Shown: piece by piece, positions 48,265-56,432 of the stretch
Position numbering within the stretch: the stretch's first letter is position 1
Layout: each line of letters opens with the position of its first letter
From: Massilia rhizosphaerae
GTDB taxonomy: Bacteria; Pseudomonadota; Gammaproteobacteria; Burkholderiales; Burkholderiaceae_D
Direction of reading: 5' to 3'
Length of the DNA: 64,000 bases
Assembly: GCF_016093545.1 (NCBI RefSeq)
Contig: NZ_JADKYX010000001.1
Coordinates: forward strand, 186,001 to 250,000
Notes under the pieces: model-generated
Told to the model about the DNA's origin: nothing
Database searches by the model: none
Seen by the model: only the letters and a program-made list of their open reading frames with translations
Translations under genes and position numbers: made by a program

Positions 48265-49008
48265 TCAGTGGCGCGGGTGGCGGCCCGTGGCCTGGATCTC
48301 GCTCGAGGCGATCTCGGCCAGGTCGATGAGGCTCTGCACCTCGGCCGCGCGCAGGCGGCGCGGTTCGCGGTCGATCACGCACAGCGTGCCGAGCGGCTGG
48401 CCGGACTTGTCGCGCAGGGGCACGCCGGCATAGAAGCGGATGTGCGGTTCCTGCAGCACGAGGGGATTGGAGCGGAAGGGCTCGTCCTCCAGCGCGTCTT
48501 CGACAACGAACAATTCGTTTTTCAGGATCGCGTGCGAGCAGAACGCCCAGTCGCGCGTCGTCTCGCGCGCGGCCAGGCCGACGCGGGCCTTGAACCACTG
48601 GCGGGTCGAGGTCAAGAGGGAGATGAGGGCGATCGGCGAGCCGGTGACCATCGACGCCAGGCGCACGAGGCGGTCGAAGCGGGCTTCGTCTTCGCTGTCG
48701 ACGAGGCCGGTGGCCGCCAGCGCGGCCAGGCGCGCGCGCTCGTTGGCGCCGACCGGGTAGCCGGGCTGGGGCGCCGGCTGGTATTCCTTGTCCGTGCTGG
48801 GATTCGGGGTCGAGCGGGCATGGTCGTCGCCATGCATCAGGCCTTGCACGAGGCTCAGCCGCGTGCGCCGGTGTCCGCCCGGCGTCTTCCACGATTCGAT
48901 GGCGCCGCTTTCCATCCAGATTTGCACGGTGCTCGTCGCCACGCCGAGCAGGCGCGCGACTTCGCTCGTGGTCAGGATCGGGTCGTCTTCTTGTACGTTG
49001 CTTTGCAT
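48265..49008 (-). CDS. Excisionase-type HTH plus GAF-domain regulator
   Basis: A 247-residue protein. Residues ~10-55 are a helix-turn-helix of the excisionase/MerR kind (LTTSEVARLLGVATSTVQIWMESGAI in part, with the GGHRRT wing). A linker of ~30 residues leads to a GAF domain (about 80-235) with IALISLLTSTRQWFKARVGL and FYAGVPLRDKSGQPLGTLCVID, the typical GAF core. It probably senses a small molecule or redox state and binds DNA. The ATG at 49008 is preceded by GAGGAAG. It converges on cpdB with 9 bases between stops. Confidence 0.85.
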   Translation of the reverse strand: MQSNVQEDDPILTTSEVARLLGVATSTVQIWMESGAIESWKTPGGHRRTRLSLVQGLMHGDDHARSTPNPSTDKEYQPAPQPGYPVGANERARLAALAATGLVDSEDEARFDRLVRLASMVTGSPIALISLLTSTRQWFKARVGLAARETTRDWAFCSHAILKNELFVVEDALEDEPFRSNPLVLQEPHIRFYAGVPLRDKSGQPLGTLCVIDREPRRLRAAEVQSLIDLAEIASSEIQATGRHPRH

Positions 49009-49121
49009 AAACTTCCTCACTTCACGCCAGTATAGCGGATTCGGAGGGGCACATTTCCTAAAAACTAGTTGCTCAATGGAATGTGTTTCCAATCGAACTG
49101 TAGCGCACGCTGCCACGCGGC

Positions 49122-49442
49122 TCAATGGACGGCGTGTTTTTCCGGCTGGACGAGCACGAACGGGCTCACGACGGACGCCCACAACCGCGTCCCGGCCGCC
49201 TGCCAGGTGCGCGCCTGCACGTCCGACACCTTGGCAACCTTGCCTTCGGTCATCCAGCGGCCGACATTGGCCTTGTCGTCGTGGGCGATGCGCAGGGCGA
49301 CCTCGACGAGGTCCAGTTCTTCGCTCACGTACACGACGTTGCCGTGGGCGAAGTGGCGTTCGAGCTCGGACCAGTGCACGCGGGCGGTTTCGCTGTTGAT
49401 CTTGTCGTGCAGTTCCTTGTCTTTGAGAGGATCGGTCTTCAT
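49122..49442 (-). CDS. DUF2288 family protein
   Basis: A 106-residue soluble protein with the family's segment SETARVHWSELERHFAHGNV, an aligned VSEELDLVEVALRIAHDDK stretch and a C-terminal WASVVSPFVLVQP strand. DUF2288 has no known function. It lies 18 bases downstream of the RES toxin gene on the same strand, so it may be read from the same promoter, but it is a widespread chromosomal gene and not an obvious toxin partner. Confidence 0.82.
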   Translation of the reverse strand: MKTDPLKDKELHDKINSETARVHWSELERHFAHGNVVYVSEELDLVEVALRIAHDDKANVGRWMTEGKVAKVSDVQARTWQAAGTRLWASVVSPFVLVQPEKHAVH

Positions 49443-49460
49443 GGGTTCAGTCTTCGTGAT

Positions 49461-50144
49461 TCACAGGGCTTCGACGGCGGGACGCGGCGAACCCGCCCAT
49501 GTTAACCGATATGCATGTCCTTTGCGGGCATTGCCGACCAGGGCTGGGCGGAAGCAGGCGAGATTCGTGCCTTCGGGGTGGCGCACGCTGGGGTAGATGA
49601 CGCCCATCGAGCCCGCCTCCAGCAGGTCGGCCGCGAGCGCCTGCGAGGCGCAATAGCTGTCCGGCGCGAGGCAATCCAGCCAGGCGTCGGACCCGCGCAG
49701 GTCGTGGAAGGGGGCGCTGAAGTCGGCCAGCAGCGCCTGGTAGTTCACGCTGTCGTCGAAGCGGCCGATCTCCTGGTATTCGACGGCCTTGTGGAATCCC
49801 ACTTCCGCCAGCGCCGTCTCGACGTCGAACGCGCAATACCACGCGCCCCGTTCGCCATCGTTGAAGCGGCTGCCTTCCGGCCGCGCATATGTATAGGCGG
49901 AGTTGATGATGCGGAAATTCGGCACGCCGAACACGAGCTCATCCACGCCGATGCCGGGCAGCAGGCCGGATTCGCCGCGCAGGCGGTCGTTGGTGGCATT
50001 GTCGAGGTCGAACAGATCGCGCAGCATGCCTTCGCCGTCGGCCAGCGGCGCCAGCACGGAGTCTTCGAGGTCGGCGAAGCGCGACGGGATCAGGCGGCAG
50101 GTGTCGAATTGCCGCAGTGCCGTCAGGCGGGGGATGAGTTTCAC
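49461..50144 (-). CDS. RES-domain toxin
   Basis: Toxin of a RES-Xre toxin-antitoxin pair, 227 residues. RES toxins such as ParT, Res and MbcT have an ADP-ribosyltransferase-like fold and degrade NAD or modify metabolic enzymes. Here the Arg-Glu-Ser triad is plausible: R in CRLIPSRF or SRFNDG, E in CAFDVETALAEVGFH and S in the C-terminal YPSVRHPEGTN region. The GSRFNDGERGAWYCAFDVETA stretch (given in part) is characteristic. The GTG at 50144 directly abuts the antitoxin stop, so translation is coupled. Confidence 0.88.
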   Translation of the reverse strand: MKLIPRLTALRQFDTCRLIPSRFADLEDSVLAPLADGEGMLRDLFDLDNATNDRLRGESGLLPGIGVDELVFGVPNFRIINSAYTYARPEGSRFNDGERGAWYCAFDVETALAEVGFHKAVEYQEIGRFDDSVNYQALLADFSAPFHDLRGSDAWLDCLAPDSYCASQALAADLLEAGSMGVIYPSVRHPEGTNLACFRPALVGNARKGHAYRLTWAGSPRPAVEAL

Positions 50145-50582
50145 TCACAGCCCTCCGCGGCGGGCGTCCAGGAGGCGGCGCACGGTCTGCATCGCGAGCA
50201 GCCCGCCGCCCAGCATATAGGCCAGCGGCGTGCGGCCGTTGAAGATCGGATTCGTGTTCGGGAGGTGGATCCATTCGTCGGCGAGCTGGTCGCCGTACAG
50301 GATGTGCAGGGCCTTGTAGATGCCGAGCAGGTAGGAAATGCGGGTGATGCGGTCGACCTCGAGGACCCGCGCGGGATGCTTCTTCCATTCGTAGAACGAC
50401 GAGGACGACAGGCCGCCGAGCAGTTCGCGCGCATCGTCGTCGCGGACTTGCCAGGCAGCGGCCAGGCGGAAAAACCCTTTCAGGGCCGATTCCGACAACC
50501 GTTCGCGCTCGGAACGGGCGGACAGGTCCACGAGGACCGCCGGTTCGAACCGGCTCTTGGGGTAGGCGTAGGCGAAGCTCAT
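50145..50582 (-). CDS. Xre/MbcA/ParS-type antitoxin
   Basis: Antitoxin of 145 residues, partner of the RES toxin. The N-terminal ~60 residues form the Xre-like helical domain (LKGFFRLAAAWQV). The C-terminal MbcA/ParS toxin-binding part has RISYLLGIYKALHILYGD and WIHLPNTNPIFNGRTPLAYM, the diagnostic DUF2384-type sequence. The ATG at 50582 is preceded by GGAGGA. Antitoxins of this type repress their own operon, and a dyad in the promoter fits that. Confidence 0.92.
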   Translation of the reverse strand: MSFAYAYPKSRFEPAVLVDLSARSERERLSESALKGFFRLAAAWQVRDDDARELLGGLSSSSFYEWKKHPARVLEVDRITRISYLLGIYKALHILYGDQLADEWIHLPNTNPIFNGRTPLAYMLGGGLLAMQTVRRLLDARRGGL

Positions 50583-50606
50583 GAGGATTCCTCCGGTTTT
50601 GGATTA

Positions 50607-50635
50607 TATATACTCCGTTTCCGGATATAGCGCAA
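50607..50635 (-). promoter_or_regulatory. RES-Xre promoter with operator-like dyad
   Basis: On the minus strand TTGCGC (50630-50635) and TATATA (50607-50612) are 17 bases apart. The spacer is filled by an imperfect dyad at 50609-50629 (TATACTCCG, TTT, CCGGATATA), placed where a bound antitoxin would block RNA polymerase. Confidence 0.6.
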
Positions 50636-50718
50636 GCGTCTTGTGCGAACCGGCATGTCATGCCAGAATGCAAAGCTTATCAAACCATTATCCTTGCAAA
50701 CGACGAAAAGGGGGCGCG

Positions 50719-51174
50719 ATGCGTCTGTTGTCGATTGGGATCATGTGCATCAGCCTGCTGATGCTGGCCATGGCGAGCGCGGCGCGGCCGTCGCACGACG
50801 AGTTGAAGAAGGAGGTGGCCGCCGCGGAACGCGCCTTCGCGGCCACGATGCAGGCGCGCGACCATGCGGCGTTCACTGCCTTCCTGGCCGACGAAGCCAT
50901 CTTCTTGTCCGGTCCCACGGTGCTGCGCGGGCGCGAGATGATCGCCAACGCGTGGCGCAAATATTACGTGGGCGACCGCGCGCCGTTCTCCTGGGCTCCC
51001 GAGCAGGTGGAAGTGGTCGAATCCGGCACGCTGGCCTACAGCGGCGGACGCGTCTATGATGCGGGCGGCAAGGTGATCGGACGCTTCAACTCGATCTGGC
51101 GCCTGGAAGCCCCGGGCCGCTGGAAGATCGTCTTCGACCGGGGCGAAGCACCGCCGTGCAACTGCACCCCCTGA
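50719..51174 (+). CDS. Secreted DUF4440/SnoaL-like protein
   Basis: A 151-residue protein with a signal peptide (hydrophobic core, cleavage after ASA near residue 21). The mature part is a cone-shaped alpha+beta barrel of the NTF2/DUF4440 type: VAAAERAFAATMQARDHAAF helix, FLADEAIFLSG, VLRGREMIANAW, and a terminal WRLEAPGRWKIVFDRG strand pair. Enzymatic activity is unknown for most relatives. The ATG at 50719 follows AAGGGGG. Its stop codon coincides with the first base of the repeat element downstream. Confidence 0.82.
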   Translation: MRLLSIGIMCISLLMLAMASAARPSHDELKKEVAAAERAFAATMQARDHAAFTAFLADEAIFLSGPTVLRGREMIANAWRKYYVGDRAPFSWAPEQVEVVESGTLAYSGGRVYDAGGKVIGRFNSIWRLEAPGRWKIVFDRGEAPPCNCTP

Positions 51175-51380
51175 AATTCGGGGTCAGAGCACATTTGTGG
51201 CGAAATTCGGGGTCAGAGCACATTTATAATCAATGTATGAAGAGCAACGCTTCCGGTCCGCCAGCGTCGCATGCGTGGGCGACCCAAGCCGCATGCCTCT
51301 GAAACGGTCGCCAAGCTTCACTCGAAAACATTGTTCGAAAAAGTGCTCTGACCCCGAATAAATGCTCTGACCCCGAATTT
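51173..51380. mobile_element. Short element bounded by paired direct and inverted repeats (MITE-like or relic of a RAYT/IS locus)
   Basis: A 24-base sequence (GAAATTCGGGGTCAGAGCAC plus ATTT) occurs twice in direct order at 51173-51196 and 51202-51225. Its reverse complement occurs twice at 51343-51359 (17 bases) and 51363-51380 (18 bases). The ~117-base interior has no credible gene. Repeats of this GGGGTCAGAGCAC type commonly border IS200-like REP-associated transposase genes in beta- and gammaproteobacteria, from memory. A non-autonomous or decayed copy is the likely reading. Confidence 0.7.
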
Positions 51381-51394
51381 TTGGGGAGGGGTTT

Positions 51395-53092
51395 TTATGC
51401 CGGCTCGGCGTGCTCCACCAGCAGCTGGACTTTCGTGACGCCGTTGTATTCGTTGGCGTCCAGCCGGAACGCGACGCGTGCCTTTTCGCCCAGCACGTCC
51501 GTGTGACCGAACCAGATGGCGTCGTAGCGGCGGCCGTTGCGTTCCAGCAGTAGCTTGAGGTGCTTGTCTTTCAGGATGCGCTGGCTCACGACGCGGAATT
51601 CGTCGCAGAACACGGGCGGCGCGAAGCCCTGGCCCCACACCTGGCCGTCCAGCAGTTCGATGAATTGGGTGCTGTAGAAATCGTCTTCCAGTGGCCCGTC
51701 CGTCTCGACGATGCGTTCCAGCTGCGCTTCCGTCAGCCAGGCGCGCCCGACGGCCTCGAAGGCGTCGGCGAACGCGGCGAAATGGTCGGCGCGGATCGAC
51801 AGGCCGGCCGCCATCGCGTGGCCGCCGAATTTGTCGATCAGGCCGGGCACCTTCTTCGACACGAGGTCCAGCGCGTCGCGCAGGTGAAAGCCCGGGATCG
51901 AGCGCCCGGAGCCCTTGATCCAGCCTTCGCCGGCGGGTGCAAACGTGATGGTCGGGCGATAGAATTTTTCCTTGAGGCGCGACGCGACGATGCCGATCAC
52001 GCCCTGGTGCCAGCCGTCGTCGAACACGGCGATGGTGCTGGCGTGGGCCGGATCGAAATCGTCCAGGTGCAGCAGCGCCGTGCCCTGCATGTCGGCCTCG
52101 ATTTCGCGCCGCTTGAGGTTGATGTCGTTGAGCTGCTGGGCGATGGCCCACGCGCGGCCCTCGTCGTCCGTGATCAGGCACTCGATCCCGAGCGACATGT
52201 CGTCCAGGCGGCCGGCGGCGTTCAGGCGCGGGCCCAGCGCGAAGCCGAGGTCGAACGGCGACGCGCAGCGCGCCTCGCGCCCCGCCACGCGGAACAGCGC
52301 CGCCACGCCCGCGTGCATGCGGCCCGCGCGCATCCGCTTCAGCCCCTGGGCGACGAGGATGCGGTTGTTGGTGTCGAGCTTGACGACGTCCGCGACGGTG
52401 CCCAGCGCGACGAGGTCGAGCAGGTTGTCGAGCTTCGGCTGCGTCTGCGCGTCGAACACGCCGCGCCGGCGCAGTTCCGCCCGCAGCGCCAGCAGCACGT
52501 AGAACACGACGCCCACGCCGGCCAGGTGCTTGCTGGGGAAGCCGCATTCCGGCTGGTTCGGGTTCACGATCACGCGCGCGTCCGGCAGCGCCTCGCCCGG
52601 CAGGTGGTGGTCGGTGACGACGACGTCGATCCCGCGCGCCTTCGCGGCCGCCACGCCGTCGATGCTGGCGATGCCGTTGTCGACCGTGATGATGATGTCC
52701 GGGGCGGTCTGCCGCGCCGTCAGTTCGACGATCTCCGGCGTCAATCCATAGCCGTACTCGAAGCGGTTCGGCACGATGTAGTCGACCTTCGCGCCCATCG
52801 CCCACAGGCCGCGCAGGGCGGTGGCGCAGGCGGTGGCGCCGTCGCAGTCGTAGTCGGCGACGATCGTCATCTTCTTGCCGGCCGCGATGGCGTCTGCGAG
52901 ATAGGTGGCCGCGGCGTCGATCTGGCGCAGCGCGCCGGGCGGCACCAGGGCCGCGAGGTCGCTCGCGAGTTCGCGCGGATCGGCCAGGCCGCGCGCCGCG
53001 TACACGCGCGCCAGCACGGGGTGGATCCCGCCCTGGCGCAGCATTTCGGACAGTCGTACGGGGCAGGGCCGGATGGAGATGCGGGTCTTCAA
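51395..53092 (-). CDS. recJ: Single-stranded-DNA exonuclease RecJ
   Basis: 5'-3' ssDNA exonuclease of recombination and mismatch repair, 565 residues. The DHH domain has VADYDCDGATACA, VDNGIASIDG and VTDHHLPGEALPDARVIVNPNQ (in part), supplying the metal site. The DHHA1 domain contains GSGRSIPGFHLRDAL and KFGGHAMAAGLSI. An OB-fold closes the C-terminus. Length matches E. coli RecJ. Its start overlaps the rpfE stop by 4 bases (ATGA). Confidence 0.96.
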   Translation of the reverse strand: MKTRISIRPCPVRLSEMLRQGGIHPVLARVYAARGLADPRELASDLAALVPPGALRQIDAAATYLADAIAAGKKMTIVADYDCDGATACATALRGLWAMGAKVDYIVPNRFEYGYGLTPEIVELTARQTAPDIIITVDNGIASIDGVAAAKARGIDVVVTDHHLPGEALPDARVIVNPNQPECGFPSKHLAGVGVVFYVLLALRAELRRRGVFDAQTQPKLDNLLDLVALGTVADVVKLDTNNRILVAQGLKRMRAGRMHAGVAALFRVAGREARCASPFDLGFALGPRLNAAGRLDDMSLGIECLITDDEGRAWAIAQQLNDINLKRREIEADMQGTALLHLDDFDPAHASTIAVFDDGWHQGVIGIVASRLKEKFYRPTITFAPAGEGWIKGSGRSIPGFHLRDALDLVSKKVPGLIDKFGGHAMAAGLSIRADHFAAFADAFEAVGRAWLTEAQLERIVETDGPLEDDFYSTQFIELLDGQVWGQGFAPPVFCDEFRVVSQRILKDKHLKLLLERNGRRYDAIWFGHTDVLGEKARVAFRLDANEYNGVTKVQLLVEHAEPA

Positions 53093-54153
53093 AGCAGTCG
53101 TTCCAGGGTCGGACGGCGCCAGAATTTACGCTGCGCCATCGGGGTCGTTGTCGTTTCGAGGTGGCCGTCGCGGTGGCTCAGCACGAGGCGCACCGTCTTG
53201 ATGCGCCCGCGTCCCAGCGCCGCGAGCAGCGGCGCGAACAGTCCGGTTTCCAGACGCTGCATCTGCTGCAGCCAACCGCTCCAGTCGGACGCGATGCCGG
53301 GCGCCGCCACGTTGCCGCAGGCGAGCAGCCAGTCGCCGCCGTCGTCGAGCAGGGCGTCGAGTTCAGCGAGGTCGGCCAGGCGACGCTCGGCCAGCGCCGT
53401 CAGCCAGCCCGGCGCCTCGAACGCGGCCACGCGCGGGCGCGCGGCCGCCTTGCCGGCCGCCTTCGCGACCAGTTGCTGGGCGTGCTCGGTCGCGATGCTG
53501 GCATTCCCCCACGGCCAGAAGGAATTGATCGGCAGCTGGCCGCGGGCCTCGCGCGCGGCATTGGCCGGGTCCGTGAACCACGTCACCTGCACGTCGTTCT
53601 GCAGCTTGCGGAAGGCGCGTGCCTGCGGGCCGGACGGCATCCAGTCCGTCAGGTTCATGTTCACGGCCGCGTCCGGGCTCGCCGTCGCGATCTCGGTCCA
53701 GTCGTCGGCGCGCATGAACCAGGTGTCGGGGCCGCCCCACACCAGCGCATGGCCGGCGTCCTCGAAGCAGGGCCGGGCGCTGTCGAACAGGGCGCGCGCT
53801 TCGGGCTCGCGCAGGTCGAGCGCGCGCGTGTCGCCCATCTGCAGGTGCGTGCGCGCGATCTGGATGTGCGTCGGATTCACGACGAACCACATGCCGCCTT
53901 CCGGATCCAGGCCCAGGCCGCGCATGGCGCTGGCCGCCACGCCCGGGACGAGGCCGCGCGCCAGGCCCAGCGCCCGCGCGACCCACAGTTCGTGCGGCAG
54001 CACGCGCGCCTCGGCGTCCAGCGGGCGGTATTGGTCGGTTGATGTTTTTGACAACAGGGTGGCCAGGGCCGGCGCCTGCAGGGCGCGGGTCAGGTCGGGC
54101 GCGAATTCTGGAGCGGGGAGGGCGAACGGCAGGACGAGCGAAATGTGGGCCAT
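53089..54153 (-). CDS. rpfE: RpfE-like/phosphoglycerate-mutase-related protein
   Basis: A 354-residue protein of the family found beside recJ in Xanthomonas (rpfE) and many Burkholderiales, often named regulatory protein RpfE or phosphoglycerate-mutase-like. Visible features are a metal-free looking alkaline-phosphatase-like alpha/beta region, MWFVVNPTHIQIARTHLQMGD, and PINSFWPWGNA, which recurs in this family. No catalytic serine or metal set typical of the iPGM enzymes is obvious, so enzymatic activity is doubtful. Overlap with recJ indicates co-translation. Confidence 0.75.
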   Translation of the reverse strand: MAHISLVLPFALPAPEFAPDLTRALQAPALATLLSKTSTDQYRPLDAEARVLPHELWVARALGLARGLVPGVAASAMRGLGLDPEGGMWFVVNPTHIQIARTHLQMGDTRALDLREPEARALFDSARPCFEDAGHALVWGGPDTWFMRADDWTEIATASPDAAVNMNLTDWMPSGPQARAFRKLQNDVQVTWFTDPANAAREARGQLPINSFWPWGNASIATEHAQQLVAKAAGKAAARPRVAAFEAPGWLTALAERRLADLAELDALLDDGGDWLLACGNVAAPGIASDWSGWLQQMQRLETGLFAPLLAALGRGRIKTVRLVLSHRDGHLETTTTPMAQRKFWRRPTLERLL

Positions 54154-54181
54154 CCCGGTATTGTAGGCGAAATTGGACGGT

Positions 54182-55033
54182 TCAGATATCGGCGCCCAGC
54201 ATGCCGTCCGTGCCCGGGAGGGGCGTCGTGACGTCGGGCGTGGAGGTGGGCGCCGTCGACGCGTCGGGCGGCAGGCCGGCCGACCCGCCCGGCGGCAGCA
54301 TGCCCGTGGCGGGCGTGAGGCCGATCGCCTCGTGATACCAGCCCTGCACGAGCGCCAGGTGGCGGTGCTCGTCCTCCAGCGCCAGGGTGAAACCGGCCAC
54401 GAGGTCGTCCTGGCCCGCCTCGCCCGCCAGGGCGATCAGGGTTTCCCAGCCGGCGCGGTCGACCAGCTCGACCGTGAGGAGGGCGTGCAGCGACTGCGCC
54501 AGGCTCGTGCGCGGATCGACCAGCACCTGCACGAAGCCCTGCGATTCGACGCCGGTGACGTCCGCGCTGGGCGTCTGCGCCGTCGGGTCGCCGCCCAGCG
54601 ATTCGATCGCGTCCTTGAGCAGCAGGAAGTGGCGCGCCTCGTCGCGGCGGATGCCGGCCACGTGCTCGCGCGTCATGCCCGCCGGGCCGTGCGGCACGAC
54701 GTCGCATTTCGCCAGCAGCGCGTCGTACAGCCGGGTGCCCGTCCGTTCGAAGGCGAGGCGTTCGCCCAATTTGTCGAGCAGGATCTGCGGCCGGTCGCCC
54801 TTGAGCATGTGCATGCCCATGCTGACGGCGCCCGCCACCGTGCCGGGCAGCGGCAGCGAGCCGATGGCGTCCGCGCCCGCGATGTACGCTTCGCGCGCAT
54901 CCGCGAGCGCGCGCTCGTCGCCGGGTGCGCCGCGGATGGGGACGTTCTCGCCGCCCTGCATCGCGGCCGTGTCGATCGGTGACATCTGGATCCCGGTCCG
55001 GTTCATGCCCATGTGTTCGGTTTGCTGTGCCAT
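54182..55033 (-). CDS. Ferritin-like diiron-domain protein (second of a pair)
   Basis: A 283-residue protein with a four-helix ferritin-like core. Two metal-ligand segments are visible, RRDEARHFLLLKD (near residue 130) and ALEDEHRHLALVQGWY (near 225), both with the E/D-x-x-H spacing of diiron sites. The N-terminal ~30 residues (including MNRTGIQMSP) are short and separate from the core, and the C-terminal ~45 are Pro/Thr/Asp-rich and unfolded. Diiron oxidation or iron storage is possible. It lies 18 bases downstream of another ferritin-like gene, probably one operon. Confidence 0.75.
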   Translation of the reverse strand: MAQQTEHMGMNRTGIQMSPIDTAAMQGGENVPIRGAPGDERALADAREAYIAGADAIGSLPLPGTVAGAVSMGMHMLKGDRPQILLDKLGERLAFERTGTRLYDALLAKCDVVPHGPAGMTREHVAGIRRDEARHFLLLKDAIESLGGDPTAQTPSADVTGVESQGFVQVLVDPRTSLAQSLHALLTVELVDRAGWETLIALAGEAGQDDLVAGFTLALEDEHRHLALVQGWYHEAIGLTPATGMLPPGGSAGLPPDASTAPTSTPDVTTPLPGTDGMLGADI

Positions 55034-55051
55034 GTCACCTCCCGTTGACCT

Positions 55052-56272
55052 TCAGGGCATTACGACGCCGCCCTGGTTGGCGGGCATGGACGCCTGCAGG
55101 GCCGTCGTGCCCGCCGCGCCATGGCTGACGAGCTCCGTGCCCGGCGTCCAGACGTAGCCCGCCGCCACGACCTCGCTGGGCGCGCCGTCGGCGTTCAGCT
55201 GGCGGCGATAATCGATGCTGGCCTGGTCCTCGTGCGCCTTCGGCACGATCTGGGTGCCGAGCGCGCGCAGATCGACCTCGCTGGCGAGCACCTTGCGCAC
55301 GTAGTCGCGCTGGCTGCGCAACTCGATGGGACGGGGGAACGCGTCCACGATCTCGGCCGGATCGCGCCGTTCGTAGCGCCGGAAGGCCTCGGCGGCCAGG
55401 TGGAAATGGCCCAGCTCGTAGTCGAGGCACCGTTCCCAGACGGCCTTGACATGGTGGTTCGTCTCCGTCTCCACGCAACTGTAATAGGTGTAGCACTCGT
55501 TCGCCTCGTGCAGCATCCATTGCTCGACCCACGTCTCGGTGGGGTCCAGCAGCGATTCGTACTGCGTGACGTGCTGCTCCTCCACCGAGGCGATCTCCGC
55601 GTACAGCTGGCGCGCCACCGGGTCGGCGAACGTCGGCCCCACGTTCATGTAATAGTCGTGGGCCCGCGCCTCGACCGCCGTGACGGTCAGCGCGTGCAGC
55701 TTGCTGAGCATCGCGGCCATGCTGCGGTCGTACGGGATGCGCAGGTCGTCGCGCGGCGCCCGGTGGTGTTCGAGCGTGGGACGGCCGGGGAGGATGTCCG
55801 TATAGCTCTGCAGGATATTGTTGGCATCCTTGCCCTCCACGCGGTCGAGCAACGCGGCGTAGCGGTACAGGTGGTCGAAGTCTTCCAGCAGGCCGAAACG
55901 GTAGACCTGGGACAGGTAGCTGTCGGGCTCGGCCTTGGCCACGCTGGCCGTCAGCTCGATGGCCAGCTGTTCGTGGGCGATCGTCGTCTCGAGCGGCGAG
56001 TGGTCGGACGAGAGCAGGCCGCCCACCAGCGTGGCCTGGTGCTGTTCCACGCGGCGCACGTCGGCCAGCGGCTGGCGCAGCGCCAGGTTGCAGCGCGCCG
56101 CCATGTGCGAAAAGCGCAGCGCCTCCAGCTCGATGCCGTGCATGAGGATGACGCGCATGCGCGTGAAGGCATCGTCGTCCAGCTTGCTGATCGGCTTGCG
56201 CACCATGTCGCGCCACGTGGTGCGCTGCCGGTCGAGCGGCGTGCCCTTGGAATCGAAGACGGAGAATGCCAT
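55052..56272 (-). CDS. Large ferritin-like protein (first of a pair)
   Basis: A 406-residue helical protein. Several candidate ferritin-type metal motifs occur: TIAHEQLAIELTASVA and DFDHLYRYAALLD in the first half, and VEEQHVTQYESLLD and ETETNHHVKAVWERCLDYELGHFHLAAEAF in part in the second half. This suggests two tandem four-helix bundles. The C-terminus is Ala/Gly-rich. The ATG at 56272 has AGGAGG at ideal distance; upstream ATGs are not used. The exact family is not recognised. It is followed by the second ferritin-like gene after 18 bases. Confidence 0.75.
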   Translation of the reverse strand: MAFSVFDSKGTPLDRQRTTWRDMVRKPISKLDDDAFTRMRVILMHGIELEALRFSHMAARCNLALRQPLADVRRVEQHQATLVGGLLSSDHSPLETTIAHEQLAIELTASVAKAEPDSYLSQVYRFGLLEDFDHLYRYAALLDRVEGKDANNILQSYTDILPGRPTLEHHRAPRDDLRIPYDRSMAAMLSKLHALTVTAVEARAHDYYMNVGPTFADPVARQLYAEIASVEEQHVTQYESLLDPTETWVEQWMLHEANECYTYYSCVETETNHHVKAVWERCLDYELGHFHLAAEAFRRYERRDPAEIVDAFPRPIELRSQRDYVRKVLASEVDLRALGTQIVPKAHEDQASIDYRRQLNADGAPSEVVAAGYVWTPGTELVSHGAAGTTALQASMPANQGGVVMP

Positions 56273-56432
56273 GGTCGACCTCCTGTCTGCATTCGATAGC
56301 CCTTTGCGTCCGGAGTTCCGGACATTTTCCGGTGTGTGCGCGACAGAAAAAGTACTTCCAATTGTGACAATGCCCCACATGGATGAGCGTTGTGTGGCAA
56401 ACTGCGGGACCCGAGCATTTACCCCGGAGCCC

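Noticed and set aside
51230..51331. 33-codon minus-strand frame inside the repeat-bounded element.
   Set aside because: No SD, no recognisable sequence and unusual composition; not enough to call a gene.
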